Positions 57,601 through 64,000 of a stretch of DNA of 64,000 bases are shown piece after piece. This DNA comes from Lepus europaeus (Eukaryota > Chordata > Mammalia > Lagomorpha > Leporidae). Under the pieces are notes generated by a model, which saw only the letters and a program-made list of their open reading frames with translations, made no database searches and was not told the DNA's origin. The translations under genes and the position numbers were made by a program. Position 1 is the stretch's first letter. Each line of letters starts with the position of its first letter. The stretch is taken from positions 145,445,701 through 145,509,700 of the forward strand of contig NC_084827.1 of assembly GCF_033115175.1 (NCBI RefSeq), read 5' to 3'.

Positions 57601-60600
57601 ACACAAAAGAAGCTCCTAGCTCCTTGCTTCAGATCGGCTCAGCTCCAGCCATTGTGGCCATCTAGAGATGGCCAGTGGATGGAAGACCTTTCTCTCTCTC
57701 TCTCTCTCTCTGTGACTCTACCTCTCAAATAAATAAATAAAATCTTTTTTTAAAAAATGGCATGATAATAATTACCTGTTAGGTTTCCACGACAGTGTAA
57801 ACCAAGAGAACATTAGTATGGTACCTAGAACAGGAGGGACTCAGTGAAGAAGGGGATAGGACTTCTCTGGAATATTCCTTCCTTCTTTCTTCACTGTCTT
57901 AACCAAGCAAGGGGACTTCTCAGAGCTTGTGCTCAGTTAGGAAACAGGGATTTCTGTCGAAGGCTTCCCATGCTCCCGCTCACACGTACACCTGCTGCGC
58001 CAGCTTACCACTCCTCTCCACCAGCCCGCCGTGGATGACCCTGGCCACCAGGATGTCCCCTGTCAGCTCGTGGCGCTTGATGGTAGCTCCCTGGAGAGAG
58101 AACACGGGGGCCCCTCCTTTACCGAATGTGACAATTTTCTGGTGGCTTCCCTCAGTCAACACAGCTGTGGTCTTTCAGATGAGACTATTCACAGGAGCCA
58201 GGGAGAAGGGGGCCACGTGGTGTCCTGTGGACTGGCAGCCACACCCGGCCATCACAGAGGAAAGGCCGTTCAACCTTGACCTCCGAGCTCTCTATCCTAT
58301 CACATAGACACAAAAGATTCTTCCAGAGATGAAGCAAGTCTCACACCCACATCCTGATTCTTAGAAGATCAAATTGATACCTCACCAGCTTCCCATTAAC
58401 CACGGAAACATAGGCAAGGGCAGGGGACTTAAGTGACATCTATACATACATCAGAAGGTTGAATAACCAAAAATATACATCTGATTTTTCACAAAAATGC
58501 ATCCTGTAGGTCTTTTCAAATAAGGAAGGCACCAAGCAGAAGTCTTTCCTTAAGTGAAAACATCACAACGTGTAACGTGTTAGAAACCCCCAACAAATCC
58601 ACCTCATGGGGCCCGTGCTGTGGCTGTGAATTAAGCGGTACCCACAACACCAACATCCCATATCATAGCACCAGTTCAAGTCCCAGCTGCTCCTCTTCTG
58701 ATCGGCTCTCTGCTAATGTGCCTGGGCAAGCAGCGGGAAATGACCCAAGTGCTTGGGCCCCTGCACATACCTGGGAGATCTGGATGGAGCTCTGGGCCCT
58801 TGGCTTTGGCCAGCCATTGTGGCCATTTGGGAAGTGAACCAGCAGAAAGACAATACCTCTCTCTCCCCCTCTCCCTTGCTGTCACTCTCCCCTCCCTTTC
58901 AAATAAATCAATACAATCATAAAAAAAAAAAAAAAAAAAAAAACTGTATCATTTGCAGTCATTATCAGCCCCGGATGTGTAACCTCAGAAAAGAACATTG
59001 CCCAAGCAACTTCTAGATACAGCTAGGTTCACAAGTAACCCTAGTGTAAACCGACTTCCTTACCAGGGGCTGTTGGTTTTTCACCAAACAAACGATCCTC
59101 ATTGCTTCCTCACTCTCGGGGATGTTGTCGGGCAGTGGGGGGAGAAGGGGCTCAAAATCTTTCTGAGCTACCGTGTCATGGGCGCTGAGCAAGGCCTGAG
59201 AACAGGAAAGGAAGAGGTCAACAGAGGCCACACCTGGGACCCACCCGTGCAGAAGACAGCGACTCAGCACTACGACAGGCACCCAGCAGCAACACCCAAT
59301 GTGGATGTGCCAGGCGCAGCCCATAGCTTATACATGGATTCATTCATTCTTCCCAGTAATTCCATGGGCCGGGGACATTAATGACAGAATGGGAAGTGGT
59401 CGTCAGAACATCTCACAGGCTTAATTTGTCAGCAACACCCAAGGGCCCAGGTGGAGCAGAACGAGGAGAGGTGGGTCAGTTGAGGGTAGGATCCGAGCGC
59501 CCCCTCTCGGCCCATTGTGGCACATTCTCATTTCCCAGGTGCGGAAGCTTCCTCAGCCCTAAGACTGCAGCACAGAATTCAGAGGGAACTCAGAAAACCC
59601 CCAAGTCATGCTGCTGTTGAGGATATTTGATACTGCACGCTTACGTTGTAACTACACACTTGACTCATAAGCCCCCTGCTCCGAAGGCAAGCATCTTCTT
59701 AACCTTGTATTGATAGCTTCATCTCAGAAATCCAAGTTTTCATTCTATAATCAAGTCTTCTTCATATGCTCCTCACATGGGTAATCATCATGATATCATA
59801 TTTTCCAAATGCCATCACCCATTTTATCCAAAACCTAAAATATTCCCAAGTTTAGGGCCCGGTATGGTGGTAAAGCAGGTGAACTGCTGCTTGCAGTGCC
59901 GGCATCCCACAGTGGAACAACGGTTTGAGACCCAGCTGCTCCACTTCCAATCCAGCTCCCTGCTAAAGACCCTGAGAAAGCAGGGTGAGATGGACCAAGC
60001 GCCTGAGCCCCTGCCACCCATGTGGGAGACCAGGATGGAGTTCCCAGCTCTTGACTTCAGCCTGGCCCAGACCTAGCTGTTGCAGCCATTGGGAGAGTGA
60101 ACCAGGAGAGGGAAGACCTCTCTCTGTCTCTCTTCCTTATTCTCTCTCTCACTCTCCCTCTCTCCCTCTCACTCTCTCTATTGCTCTCTCAATGAAATAA
60201 ATGAATAAATTTTTTTTTTAAATTCCTGTCTGAAAGGAAGTGTGGAGGTTATTCCTCTATTACTGGAAGCTCTCCTGATTGTCCACCAGAATTTTAGAGG
60301 GACGATAGCTTTGTGAAGGAAACAAGACACCATAGAAAGTTCTGGATGCCTCCTCATAAATACAGCGGGTGTAGCTCCATGAATGACAGCACTAAGCTGG
60401 TCCCATCTGAGACCCACAGCTCTGAGTACACTAGAACACTCATTCTGAGGGCGTATTTTCGATCGCATTCATTTCTTCTTCCCCCATCTGTCTGTGTGCC
60501 AGGCGGGCAGATCTGCTATAGCAAACGCTTGCCTTGGAGTGTGGAGCCTGGAGGATCCGTCTCAGCTCTCGGATCTCAGGGGAGTTCGGGGCTTCCCGCA

Positions 60601-63099
60601 ATAGCTCCAGCACCTGGTTCATGAAAAGCATACATTATGGAACTTTAAAAAATCTCCATCACTTAGTTAACCAGATCGAGGCTAGATAAGACACGCCGAC
60701 CAACATGATGTTGACCTAAGAAACACGGCTCCGAAGCCTCTTTTGTCTTTAAGTCAGCATCCTCCCTCATCCTTCCTGTCTGCTGTGGGAGGTCAGATCT
60801 GTGTTTGGAGTGGATCTAAACCCAAGTCCTGGCCCTGGCACATCACAGCCTAGGAGAAAGAACTGATCAAGGCTGTGATGGCGTACGTGACACGGGTCAT
60901 CCTCCTACCACCTAGCGGGAGACCTGAATGTACTTCCAGGATCCTGGCTTCAGGCTGGCCCAGCCCCGGCTGTTACAGGCATTTGGGGAGTGAACCAGTG
61001 AATGGGAGATAATGTGGGGGTGGGGGTGTGTGTACGCACATGTGTGTGTGACTGCCTATCAAGTAGATGAAAATAAACATTTAAAATGTTTTTCTATTTC
61101 AGAATGTATCATTCAACTAGCAATTTTAATGTGAGTTGCAATGGTTAAAAGTGCTAATAAAATACACTCTGCTCTCTTTGCTGCAGCTTCAACGTGGACG
61201 TGCTTTGGGAGGACATCAGTCCTAGGAGTTTCGGGCAGTGGGGCATCACGACGTCCGATCACGAAAACAAACAGCACACAGAGCGTTCACTTCCCTCACT
61301 AGGGGACAGGAGAATGAAACGTGCACGTGTTCTCTGGACAGCTGAGGACAAACCGAGTTGTTGATGCCCGGAATTGAGGGTCGAGGCTTAACTTTCCGTT
61401 TTTTTGTTTTTTTTTTTATTTCTTTTAATATGGTTTGGGCAATGAATAATAATAAAATGGATTACTTTTATTAATCTATTTGAAAATATTTATTGAGCAC
61501 CAGCTACATGCAGGGCACCGCCTTAGGTGACAGAACAGCAGTGAGCAGGCAGCAAAAACCTCCATTCTCACGGAGGTGGCAGGGCAATCAGGAGACACAG
61601 ACAGTAAATAAAATATACAAGAAGAATACTTTCTGTTTTATGGTGAGAAGAGTTAAGGATGATTAGAAATAAAAGTAGGTGCCAAGGGAGTACGAGGAGG
61701 GGACGGAATTTTAGATATGTGACCTGGAAAAGCCCCACTGAGCAAGTGATGCCTGAGTGGAGATGAGGGAAAAAATCGTATGGGTGTATGGGCAAGAGCA
61801 TTAGTGACACAGAGAATAGCAAGTGCAAAGGTCCTGTGGCAGGAGCACGTCTGATGAATTTAAAGAACCACCAGGGGCCAATATAGCTGTGGCAGAGTGA
61901 GCCAGAGAGAGTGGTGAGTGTCAAGTCAAAGAAGCTCTGGCAGCTCAGTTGCATAGGAACTTCAGTATTTACTCTGACGTGGGAAGGGTTCCAGCGGAGA
62001 AGTGACAGGCTGGACTGACTTTGGCTGCTATACTGGGAATACAGGGGGCACAGGTAGACCAGGAGACCAGGCAGGAGGCTACAGAGTGATTATCTGTGGA
62101 AGAGATGAGCATGGCTTGTACCGGTGGCCTGGGCGGTGAGGGTCTGGGTGTGCTTTAAGGTAGAGCCTACGGGATTCGCCTTCAGACTGGCATGGGTGTG
62201 AGGGAAAGACTCAGCTTTTCACCCGGGGCCATGGGAACAGGGGTGCAGTCACTGAGCTGGAAGGGGCTGCAAGGGGAGTGGGTGTGGTGGAGCGCAGGAG
62301 CTTGGCCTGGAACACGCCGAGCTGGAGTTGTCCAGTAAACTCCCAAGTAAGTCACGTGGGGAGGGGGCAGCTGAACAGCTGAGACCACGCTTCAGGGTTA
62401 GAGTCATGAATGTACTGGGCCCCTGCTGTGGCTTGCTCGGTAAAGCTGCTGCCTGCGGCGCCGGCGTCCCACATGGGCACTGGTTCAAGACCCGGTGGCT
62501 CTACTTCCAATCCAGCTCCCTGCTAGTGCACCTGGGAAGGCAGCAGAGGACAGCCCTAGTTCTTGGGCCCCTGCACCCACATGGGAGACCCAGAAGAGGC
62601 TCCTGGCTTTGGCCTGGCCCAGCCCCGGCTATTGCAGCCAACTGGGGAGTAAACCAGTTTCTCTCACTCACTCACTCACTCACTCACTGACTAATTCTGT
62701 TTTGTAAATAAATAAATCTTTCCAAAAATAGAATTATAAATTTAGGAATCATTACTATAATACCACTCTGTTTACATTGGCAAGTTGCGTACAAGGTTTA
62801 GGGACAAAACAAGGTCAGTAGATACATGTTAACGATGTGGGAGTTTTCTGTTTTAATTTGGGGAAATAGCCAGCTAATTTTCTCCCTTATATTCAAGTTC
62901 AATGACAAACACTTACTAAGATGCATACTCTTCAGTGAAACGCTTCCACTGGGGCCTTTGATTTGGGGCCCGCACGGCAGGTGAGCCACAGCTCTGCTAT
63001 CCCTAGAGGAGGCAAGCTTACCTCGCGGGACAATGCCTGTGCGTGGTGCGTGGCGGGAGCCAATTTCTTTTCTTGGAACTCCTGGAGGCAGTCATATAC
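30118..63099 (-). CDS. MPP4: MPP4, MAGUK p55 family scaffold, 19 coding exons, N-terminus beyond the window
   Basis: MPP4 is a membrane-associated guanylate kinase homologue of photoreceptors that organises synaptic and polarity complexes. Exons in transcript order: 63022-63099, 60533-60613, 59064-59195, 58009-58090, 55937-56022, 54100-54171, 53476-53672, 50988-51052, 50282-50299, 46583-46621, 45456-45476, 41795-41809, 40258-40299, 38750-38920, 37053-37133, 34420-34513, 33617-33725, 32214-32348, 30118-30312. They join in phase to 570 residues; human MPP4 is 637 from memory, so about 67 N-terminal residues lie to the right. Order in the partial protein: L27 remnant and L27 (1-80), PDZ (about 85-165, QQPLGATI loop), SH3 (178-243), HOOK linker (243-360), GUK (about 360-565). 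The GUK loop GPSGVGVNE lacks the P-loop lysine, usual for non-catalytic MAGUKs. It ends WISSDTESS. The exon 60533 donor is GC. Confidence 0.93.
30313..30916. other. MPP4 last intron, no recognised feature
   Basis: AT-rich unique sequence. No additional exon needed by phase. Confidence 0.5.
30917..31305 (+). repeat. Older C-repeat relative
   Basis: Diverged head AGGCAAGCACTTGGCCTAGC and a spaced body (AAGTTGTTGGGTCCCTGC) with G runs. Ends in TC-rich sequence. Confidence 0.75.
31306..31600 (+). repeat. Older C-repeat fragment with a (TC)n tract
   Basis: TATCCCATATCAGAATACCT body, then an uninterrupted (TC)n of about 42 bp at 31491-31532. Confidence 0.75.
31706..32048 (-). repeat. C-repeat SINE, reverse orientation, young
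   Basis: (TATT)n then GACAGGCAGAGTGGACAGTG at left and GCCGCAGTGCTGGCC at right. CAGCAATTTATTT borders both sides. Sense to MPP4. Confidence 0.93.
32214..32348 (-). CDS. MPP4: MPP4 exon (GUK)
   Basis: 135 nt, 45 codons, phase 0 at both ends: [20 protein letters not shown] then [11 protein letters not shown] and DYFVDMKFK. Acceptor ATGTAG|, donor AAG|GTAAGG. Confidence 0.95.
33191..33530 (+). repeat. C-repeat SINE
   Basis: GAGGCCAGCATTGTGACACA head; AATAAATACATAAATAA tail. Confidence 0.9.
33617..33725 (-). CDS. MPP4: MPP4 exon (GUK)
   Basis: 109 nt encoding [20 protein letters not shown] then [19 protein letters not shown]-x-Y-x-G-x-L-Y-G is a guanylate-kinase signature. Acceptor CCTTGCAG|, donor CAG|GTGGGT. 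Confidence 0.95.
33757..34083 (+). repeat. C-repeat SINE, partly deleted head
   Basis: CTTGGGGCTGGGTTAAACC lacks the first box region. It starts about 30 nt upstream of the acceptor of MPP4 exon 33617-33725, so its 5' end lies in the acceptor's branch-point zone. Confidence 0.88.
34420..34513 (-). CDS. MPP4: MPP4 exon (GUK)
   Basis: 94 nt encoding (H)[19 protein letters not shown] then [11 protein letters not shown]. The VPHTTR and GREYHYVS motifs mark the GMP-binding part of the fold. Acceptor TGACAG|, donor ACAG|GTGAGG. Confidence 0.93.
34514..35796. other. MPP4 intron, no recognised feature
   Basis: Mixed sequence with a MIR-like patch around 34900-35020. Open frames are short and lack splice support. 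Confidence 0.45.
35811..36187 (-). repeat. C-repeat SINE, reverse orientation, young, with target-site duplication
   Basis: Two long T runs at left (about 35813-35862), then GACAGGCAGAGTGGATAGTG; right end GCCGCGGCGCCGGC. TTAAGGCTCGTTTTT occurs on both sides. Sense to MPP4. Confidence 0.95.
36188..37052. other. MPP4 intron, no recognised feature
   Basis: Moderate G+C sequence. An A/GAAA-rich run lies near 37010-37040. Confidence 0.45.
37053..37133 (-). CDS. MPP4: MPP4 exon (GUK nucleotide-loop region)
   Basis: 81 nt encoding (G)[19 protein letters not shown] then HFQSAVP. The loop has valine where active guanylate kinases have lysine. Acceptor GTTTAG|, donor CCAC|GTATGT. Confidence 0.93.
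37658..38046 (+). repeat. C-repeat SINE with target-site duplication
   Basis: GGGGCTGGCACTGTGGCACA head. GGACACCACC directly precedes it and follows its long A-rich tail. Confidence 0.94.
38515..38548. repeat. Compound (CA)n(GA)n microsatellite
   Basis: GTGCACACACACACAGAGAG then more GA units. Confidence 0.85.
38750..38920 (-). CDS. MPP4: MPP4 exon (HOOK end, GUK start)
   Basis: 171 nt encoding (A)[19 protein letters not shown], then [17 protein letters not shown] and DKHRLIVLV. The basic [11 protein letters not shown] segment is a typical MAGUK HOOK / protein 4.1-binding-like stretch. Acceptor CTGCCCAG|, donor GTGG|GTACGT. Confidence 0.93.
39110..39620 (+). repeat. Old repeat, family not assigned
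   Basis: CAGGCACTGCACTAGGTGTT, CGAGGGAACAGCAAACGCCG, CCACTCAGGGCCTTGGGGAA: the same order of motifs as 61480-62200. Confidence 0.55.
39636..39933 (+). repeat. Older C-repeat relative
   Basis: GCGCAGCTGCTTAACCTAGT head, GGGGGCAGCAGGGATGGCTC body. Belongs to the type also seen at 42029, 43371, 48500 and 54780. Confidence 0.8.
40258..40299 (-). CDS. MPP4: MPP4 42-nt exon (HOOK)
   Basis: 42 nt encoding (D)[13 protein letters not shown] plus one base. Acceptor TTCCAG|, donor ATTG|GTAGGT. Confidence 0.9.
40450..40781 (+). repeat. C-repeat SINE
   Basis: GGACCAGCGCTGTGGCATAG head; AATAAACAAATAAATAAAC tail. Lies about 150 bp from the 42-nt MPP4 exon. Confidence 0.9.
41289..41600 (+). repeat. C-repeat SINE, diverged
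   Basis: CAGGGTATGCATTGTGGCAT head; ends in a short TC run. Confidence 0.87.
41795..41809 (-). CDS. MPP4: MPP4 15-nt microexon (HOOK)
   Basis: 15 nt encoding (E)ELSE plus one base, between CATCCAG| and |GTAATT. It extends ESEELSED as in the human protein. At 15 nt it is easily missed without phase tracking. Confidence 0.82.
42029..42320 (+). repeat. Older C-repeat relative
   Basis: GAGGGTGGGCATTTGGTCCA head and CGGGAGGCAGCAGCGGTGGC body. Confidence 0.8.
42636..42688. repeat. (TC)n microsatellite
   Basis: About 50 bp of TC dinucleotides with one interruption. Confidence 0.9.
43020..43245 (-). repeat. MIR-like fragment
   Basis: CATTTTGAGATGGGGACCCT and AGAGGTTAAGTGCCAGAAGA, MIR core in reverse. 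Confidence 0.5.
43371..43640 (+). repeat. Older C-repeat relative, short
   Basis: GAGTGGATGTTTGACTAGTG head; lacks most of the pyrimidine tract. Confidence 0.75.
43945..44295 (+). repeat. C-repeat SINE, young, with target-site duplication
   Basis: CGGCCAGTGCCGCAGCTCAA head. AAAATATACATCCTC precedes it and AATATATACATCCTCAAG follows. Confidence 0.94.
44300..45455. other. MPP4 intron, no recognised feature
   Basis: AT-rich unique-looking sequence with no open frame or repeat I can name. Confidence 0.45.
45456..45476 (-). CDS. MPP4: MPP4 21-nt microexon (HOOK)
   Basis: 21 nt encoding (D)EETFES plus one base. Acceptor CTCAAG|, donor TCTG|GTAAGT. Confidence 0.85.
45687..45896. repeat. Nested inverted repeat (palindromic fold-back)
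   Basis: Inner arms 45774-45800 and 45855-45881 are perfect inverse copies (27 bp, CTTATAGACAGTGAG...). Outer arms 45687-45704 (GGTAATGTTCATTTTCTT) and 45879-45896 are inverse with one mismatch. Confidence 0.9.
45705..45854 (-). repeat. C-repeat SINE fragment, reverse, with fold-back right end
   Basis: T run then GGCCAGGCAGAATTAGACAG and GAAAGGTCTTCCTTCCATTG. It breaks off in CTACGGCCAGTGCTG and continues into an inverted copy of its own left part. Confidence 0.85.
46583..46621 (-). CDS. MPP4: MPP4 39-nt microexon (HOOK)
   Basis: 39 nt encoding (E)[12 protein letters not shown] plus one base. Acceptor TTTATAG|, donor GCAG|GTAACA. Same phase at both ends. Confidence 0.88.
47150..47215 (+). 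repeat. MIR 3' fragment
   Basis: AGGCACATAGTAAGTGCTCA is the typical MIR end. Confidence 0.6.
47222..47345. repeat. Palindromic mariner-like MITE, copy 3
   Basis: CCAAAAATTTGTAGAAAATG then GGAATTAAAAGATAAG; inverse-like end AAATCGTATTATGAAAAACT and two ATGCATT blocks. Confidence 0.5.
47395..47790 (+). repeat. L2-like LINE relic
   Basis: GAAAGCCCTCCACAACGTGC, CCCCTTCTCCCATCTCATCG and a CACATAGCAGGCC-like end are L2 features, recognised by memory. Confidence 0.45.
48400..49075 (+). repeat. Old repeat (type of 17265-17590) split by a SINE
   Basis: Left part ACTGAATTATGCCTCCCCGC up to about 48500; right part from 48838 with GGACTGTGAGAACACAGGTG and TTTAAGCCCCACAGTCTGC. Confidence 0.5.
48500..48815 (+). 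repeat. Older C-repeat relative, nested
   Basis: GTTTGGAGCCTCACGGGTTA head; GGGAGGCAGCAGTGATGGCT body; inserted into the old repeat around it. Confidence 0.8.
49257..49602 (+). repeat. C-repeat SINE
   Basis: GGGGCCAGTGCTGTACTATA head, long TC/TTTC run, AAATAAATAAATAAACC tail. Confidence 0.92.
49850..49990 (+). repeat. MIR fragment
   Basis: CTCTGAGCATCAATCTTTTC then ATCCATAAAATGGGAACAAT, a clear MIR core. Confidence 0.6.
50282..50299 (-). CDS. MPP4: MPP4 18-nt microexon (HOOK)
   Basis: 18 nt between CTCCCAG| and |GTAAGA, completing a leucine codon and encoding ISMEE. It joins STI before and EDDM after, as in my recollection of human MPP4 (SISMEEEDDMK). Confidence 0.85.
50988..51052 (-). CDS. 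MPP4: MPP4 exon (start of HOOK region)
   Basis: 65 nt encoding [20 protein letters not shown] then I. Acceptor GCCTAG|, donor ATCT|GTGAGT. The minisatellite at 51128-51490 starts about 75 bp upstream of this acceptor. Confidence 0.92.
51128..51490. repeat. Minisatellite: 10-bp unit in 40-bp higher-order repeats
   Basis: Decamers of the form (A/G)(T/C)GGCACAC(C/A). Between 51271 and 51470 five 40-bp blocks (ATGGCACACA + three decamers) follow each other almost without change; the outer units are more degenerate. It holds no stop in several frames, so long false open frames arise on both strands. Confidence 0.97.
51590..52830. other. MPP4 intron, C-rich, possible old repeat
   Basis: Pyrimidine-rich sequence with phrases such as CCTTGGTGATCTCGTCAACT that recall old LINE-type relics. 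Family not assigned and no exon supported. Confidence 0.35.
52895..53290 (+). repeat. Old interspersed repeat, family not assigned
   Basis: GGGCTGCTATCACGAAATAC, GGCTAGGAAGTCCACGATTC and CTCATTCATGAGTGTTCTGC are phrases of a widespread old mammalian element. Confidence 0.5.
53376..53401. repeat. (GT)n microsatellite
   Basis: About 12 GT units, ending 75 bp from the donor side of the SH3 exon. Confidence 0.9.
53476..53672 (-). CDS. MPP4: MPP4 exon (SH3 domain)
   Basis: 197 nt encoding [15 protein letters not shown], then [20 protein letters not shown] and [11 protein letters not shown]. The ALYDY-like start, QKGDILQ and WWQARK are the SH3 landmarks. Acceptor CTGTCAG|, donor AG|GTGAGA. Confidence 0.95.
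54100..54171 (-). CDS. MPP4: MPP4 exon (PDZ last strand)
   Basis: 72 nt, 24 codons, phase 0 at both ends: [20 protein letters not shown] then SQKM. Acceptor TTCCAG|, donor ATG|GTAAGA. Confidence 0.93.
54780..55060 (+). repeat. Older C-repeat relative
   Basis: TGGACATTCAGCCTAGTGGC head; CCGGGAGCCCATGGTGATGG body; short TC run. Confidence 0.8.
55369..55383. repeat. Poly(G) run
   Basis: About 14 consecutive G beside a C-rich tract at 55500-55550; both could form G-quadruplex or sequence badly. Confidence 0.85.
55937..56022 (-). CDS. MPP4: MPP4 exon (PDZ second half)
   Basis: 86 nt encoding [20 protein letters not shown] then PEQVIHIL. Acceptor CCTAG|. The donor CTG|GTACTA is weak; a stronger-looking A|GTGAGC lies 22 nt downstream but would shift the frame. 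Confidence 0.9.
56439..56776 (+). repeat. C-repeat SINE
   Basis: TTGGGGCTGGTGCTGTGGCG head, AAATATAATAAATC tail. AGATTTAG occurs on both sides. Confidence 0.92.
56777..57349. other. MPP4 intron, no recognised feature
   Basis: Mixed unique sequence with short A-rich and G-rich parts. No open frame with splice signals. Confidence 0.45.
57350..57850 (+). repeat. MIR split by a C-repeat
   Basis: Left part CTCCTTGGGCCTCTGTTTCC then TCATCGATAAAAGGGCACAA. The right part resumes after the SINE with TGATAATAATTACCTGTTAG and TATGGTACCTAGAACAGG. Confidence 0.7.
57431..57758 (+). repeat. C-repeat SINE nested in MIR
   Basis: TAGGGCCAGTACCGTGGTGA head, TAAATAAATAAAATC tail. Its right edge lies about 250 bp from MPP4 exon 58009. 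Confidence 0.92.
58009..58090 (-). CDS. MPP4: MPP4 exon (PDZ core)
   Basis: 82 nt encoding [20 protein letters not shown] then GGLVERS. The split PL|GATI forms the carboxylate-binding loop. Acceptor CTCCAG|, donor AGTG|GTAAGC. Confidence 0.93.
58607..58943 (+). repeat. C-repeat SINE
   Basis: GGGGCCCGTGCTGTGGCTGT head and a 23-nt A run at its end. Confidence 0.9.
59064..59195 (-). CDS. MPP4: MPP4 exon (L27 end, PDZ start)
   Basis: 132 nt encoding [20 protein letters not shown] then the PDZ first strand [13 protein letters not shown]. Acceptor TTCTCAG|, donor CTG|GTAAGG. Confidence 0.93.
59855..60221 (+). repeat. C-repeat SINE
   Basis: GGGCCCGGTATGGTGGTAAA head, extended mixed TC/CTC run, AATAAATGAATAAAT tail. 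Confidence 0.9.
60533..60613 (-). CDS. MPP4: MPP4 exon (second L27), GC donor
   Basis: 81 nt encoding [20 protein letters not shown] then LQAPHSK. Acceptor AACCAG|. The only donor in phase after HSK is AAG|GCAAGC, a GC-type 5' splice site with otherwise good U1 complementarity. The next exon continues ALLSAHD as in human. Confidence 0.9.
60868..61090 (+). repeat. C-repeat fragment with internal deletion
   Basis: Holds the middle block (GGGAGACCTGAATGTACTTC, AGGCTGGCCCAGCCCCGGCT) followed by a GT-rich run and an AAAATAAACATTT end. Confidence 0.75.
61480..62200 (+). repeat. Old repeat, family not assigned
   Basis: TTTATTGAGCACCAGCTACA, AGCAAGTGCAAAGGTCCTG, GGCTGGACTGACTTTGGCTG: a longer copy of the element at 39110-39620. 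Confidence 0.55.
62415..62730 (+). repeat. C-repeat SINE
   Basis: GGGCCCCTGCTGTGGCTTGC head; the usual TC run is replaced by (CTCA)n at about 62660-62690. Confidence 0.9.
63022..63099 (-). CDS. MPP4: MPP4 exon (L27 region), first in window
   Basis: 78 nt, phase 0 at both ends, encoding [20 protein letters not shown] then QALSRE. Acceptor TTCTGCAG|, donor GAG|GTAAGC. The preceding exon, which should carry the start of L27, was not found in 63100-64000. Confidence 0.9.
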
Positions 63100-64000
63100 C
63101 TGCAGAAAGGTGAAGGTGGGAGAAGTGATGGTGCTCAGGGCATGGGTCACGTTCAGAATAAAAGGCTGTCAAAGGGGAGACGCGGCCTGGGCAGCTGCCA
63201 GAGCCGTCAACACATGGGGTGGGCAGGTCTGCACTCAGGCGGGGCTCCCGTGGCCAGAGAGAGAGGCACTCAGTGGCTGCGAGGCTTCTGAGGCGAGATG
63301 GTTGGCTGCCCCGGGAAGCTGAGCCTCCCCGTGCGATTTCACTGATAAACAGAAATCCAAACGTTTGTCAAGCTGGGTGTGAGTAGGGTTTCTGGGGCTC
63401 AGAGCAACCGGGATGTATAGGCAGTGCTCAAAGGGGCATCTCAAGGGAGGGTCTTTCTGGGGAGCCCTGGGAGGCCCTTTGCAGCATACAAGGCATGAGT
63501 GCAGTGCCTAGGGGTCAGCCAGGGCTCTACAGGCTGGGCACACCACCGCCGCTCCTCTGTGCTCTGATCCCTGTGGCTAGCCATTTCCCATTCCCCCCCT
63601 AATTCTCCAGTGAAGGTGCATTCTAAAAATTCCAACTTCCTCTCTGCTAATCCTGGGAATTTTTTTCCATACCAAGGCCTAGAGGTGGCCTAGCTCTGCA
63701 GCGCAGCCTTCAGCCTTGCATTCCGAGTGGAGCTTCTCGGACAGGTGGAGGCGTGAGGCCCCGTGGGCCTGGCTCAGCCCAGCCTCCCCCGTCCGCCTCT
63801 GTGGTGGCATCACTTCCCTGCTCTACCTGCAGGCCAGCGCTCAAGTCCACCTGGAGGTGGTGGAGGCTGATTGGTGATGCAGGGAACACAAAGATCCCTT
63901 GTGGCGAGCAAGAGCCGTGCCCAGGACAAAGTCGCGATTCCTGTCTTAGTCGATCCTGCAGGGAAAGTAGCTAGGAGAAACCAAGTGCTTGAAAACACAT
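63100..64000. other. MPP4 intron at the right edge, no recognised feature
   Basis: G+C-rich sequence. I searched the minus strand for the missing L27 start exon (expected LLYDLLHSPWLQALLK-like) and saw none, so it lies further right. Confidence 0.45.

Overview
The window looks like a piece of lagomorph nuclear genome, most likely rabbit. Dozens of C-repeats (CSINEs, the lagomorph tRNA-derived SINE, with GGTTC(A/T)AGTCC B boxes, pyrimidine-rich 3' parts and AAATAAATAAAT tails) are scattered through it, with a 5'-truncated L1, MIR and L2 relics and a solo LTR. Three protein-coding genes, all on the minus strand, are recognised from exon translations: C2CD6 (first coding exon only), TMEM237 (complete) and MPP4 (all but the N-terminal end). 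The order C2CD6 - TMEM237 - MPP4 matches, from memory, the human 2q33.1 (ALS2 candidate region) order.

Layout. 1-3851 is intron 1 of C2CD6, mostly SINE, L2, MIR and an LTR-like stretch. 3852-4620 is a CpG-rich promoter with C2CD6 coding exon 1 and three 52-bp tandem repeats. 4.6-9.5 kb is intergenic and holds the L1. 9568-28937 is TMEM237, with two alternative first coding exons in a CpG island (about 28.3-29.2 kb). 29.2-30.1 kb is the MPP4 3' UTR plus a short 44-48 bp tandem repeat. 30118-63099 holds 19 MPP4 coding exons, and the rest of the gene lies beyond the right edge.

Every exon boundary was read from AG/GT dinucleotides (one GC donor). Reading phase was carried across each junction, and both summed CDS lengths are divisible by three: TMEM237 1230 or 1206 nt depending on the first exon, MPP4 partial 1713 nt including the stop. 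Coordinates are therefore base-level predictions, but from one sequence with no transcript data.

The genes are not an operon. TMEM237 is a ciliary transition-zone tetraspan protein, MPP4 a retinal/photoreceptor MAGUK scaffold, and C2CD6 a sperm-flagellum CatSper-associated C2 protein. I found no undescribed system. The points most worth a second look are a GC-AG intron and a run of in-frame microexons in MPP4, an 11-nt microexon in TMEM237, a fold-back inverted repeat inside a SINE, a 40-bp higher-order minisatellite next to an MPP4 acceptor, promoter tandem repeats, and a strong strand bias of SINEs against the direction of the genes.
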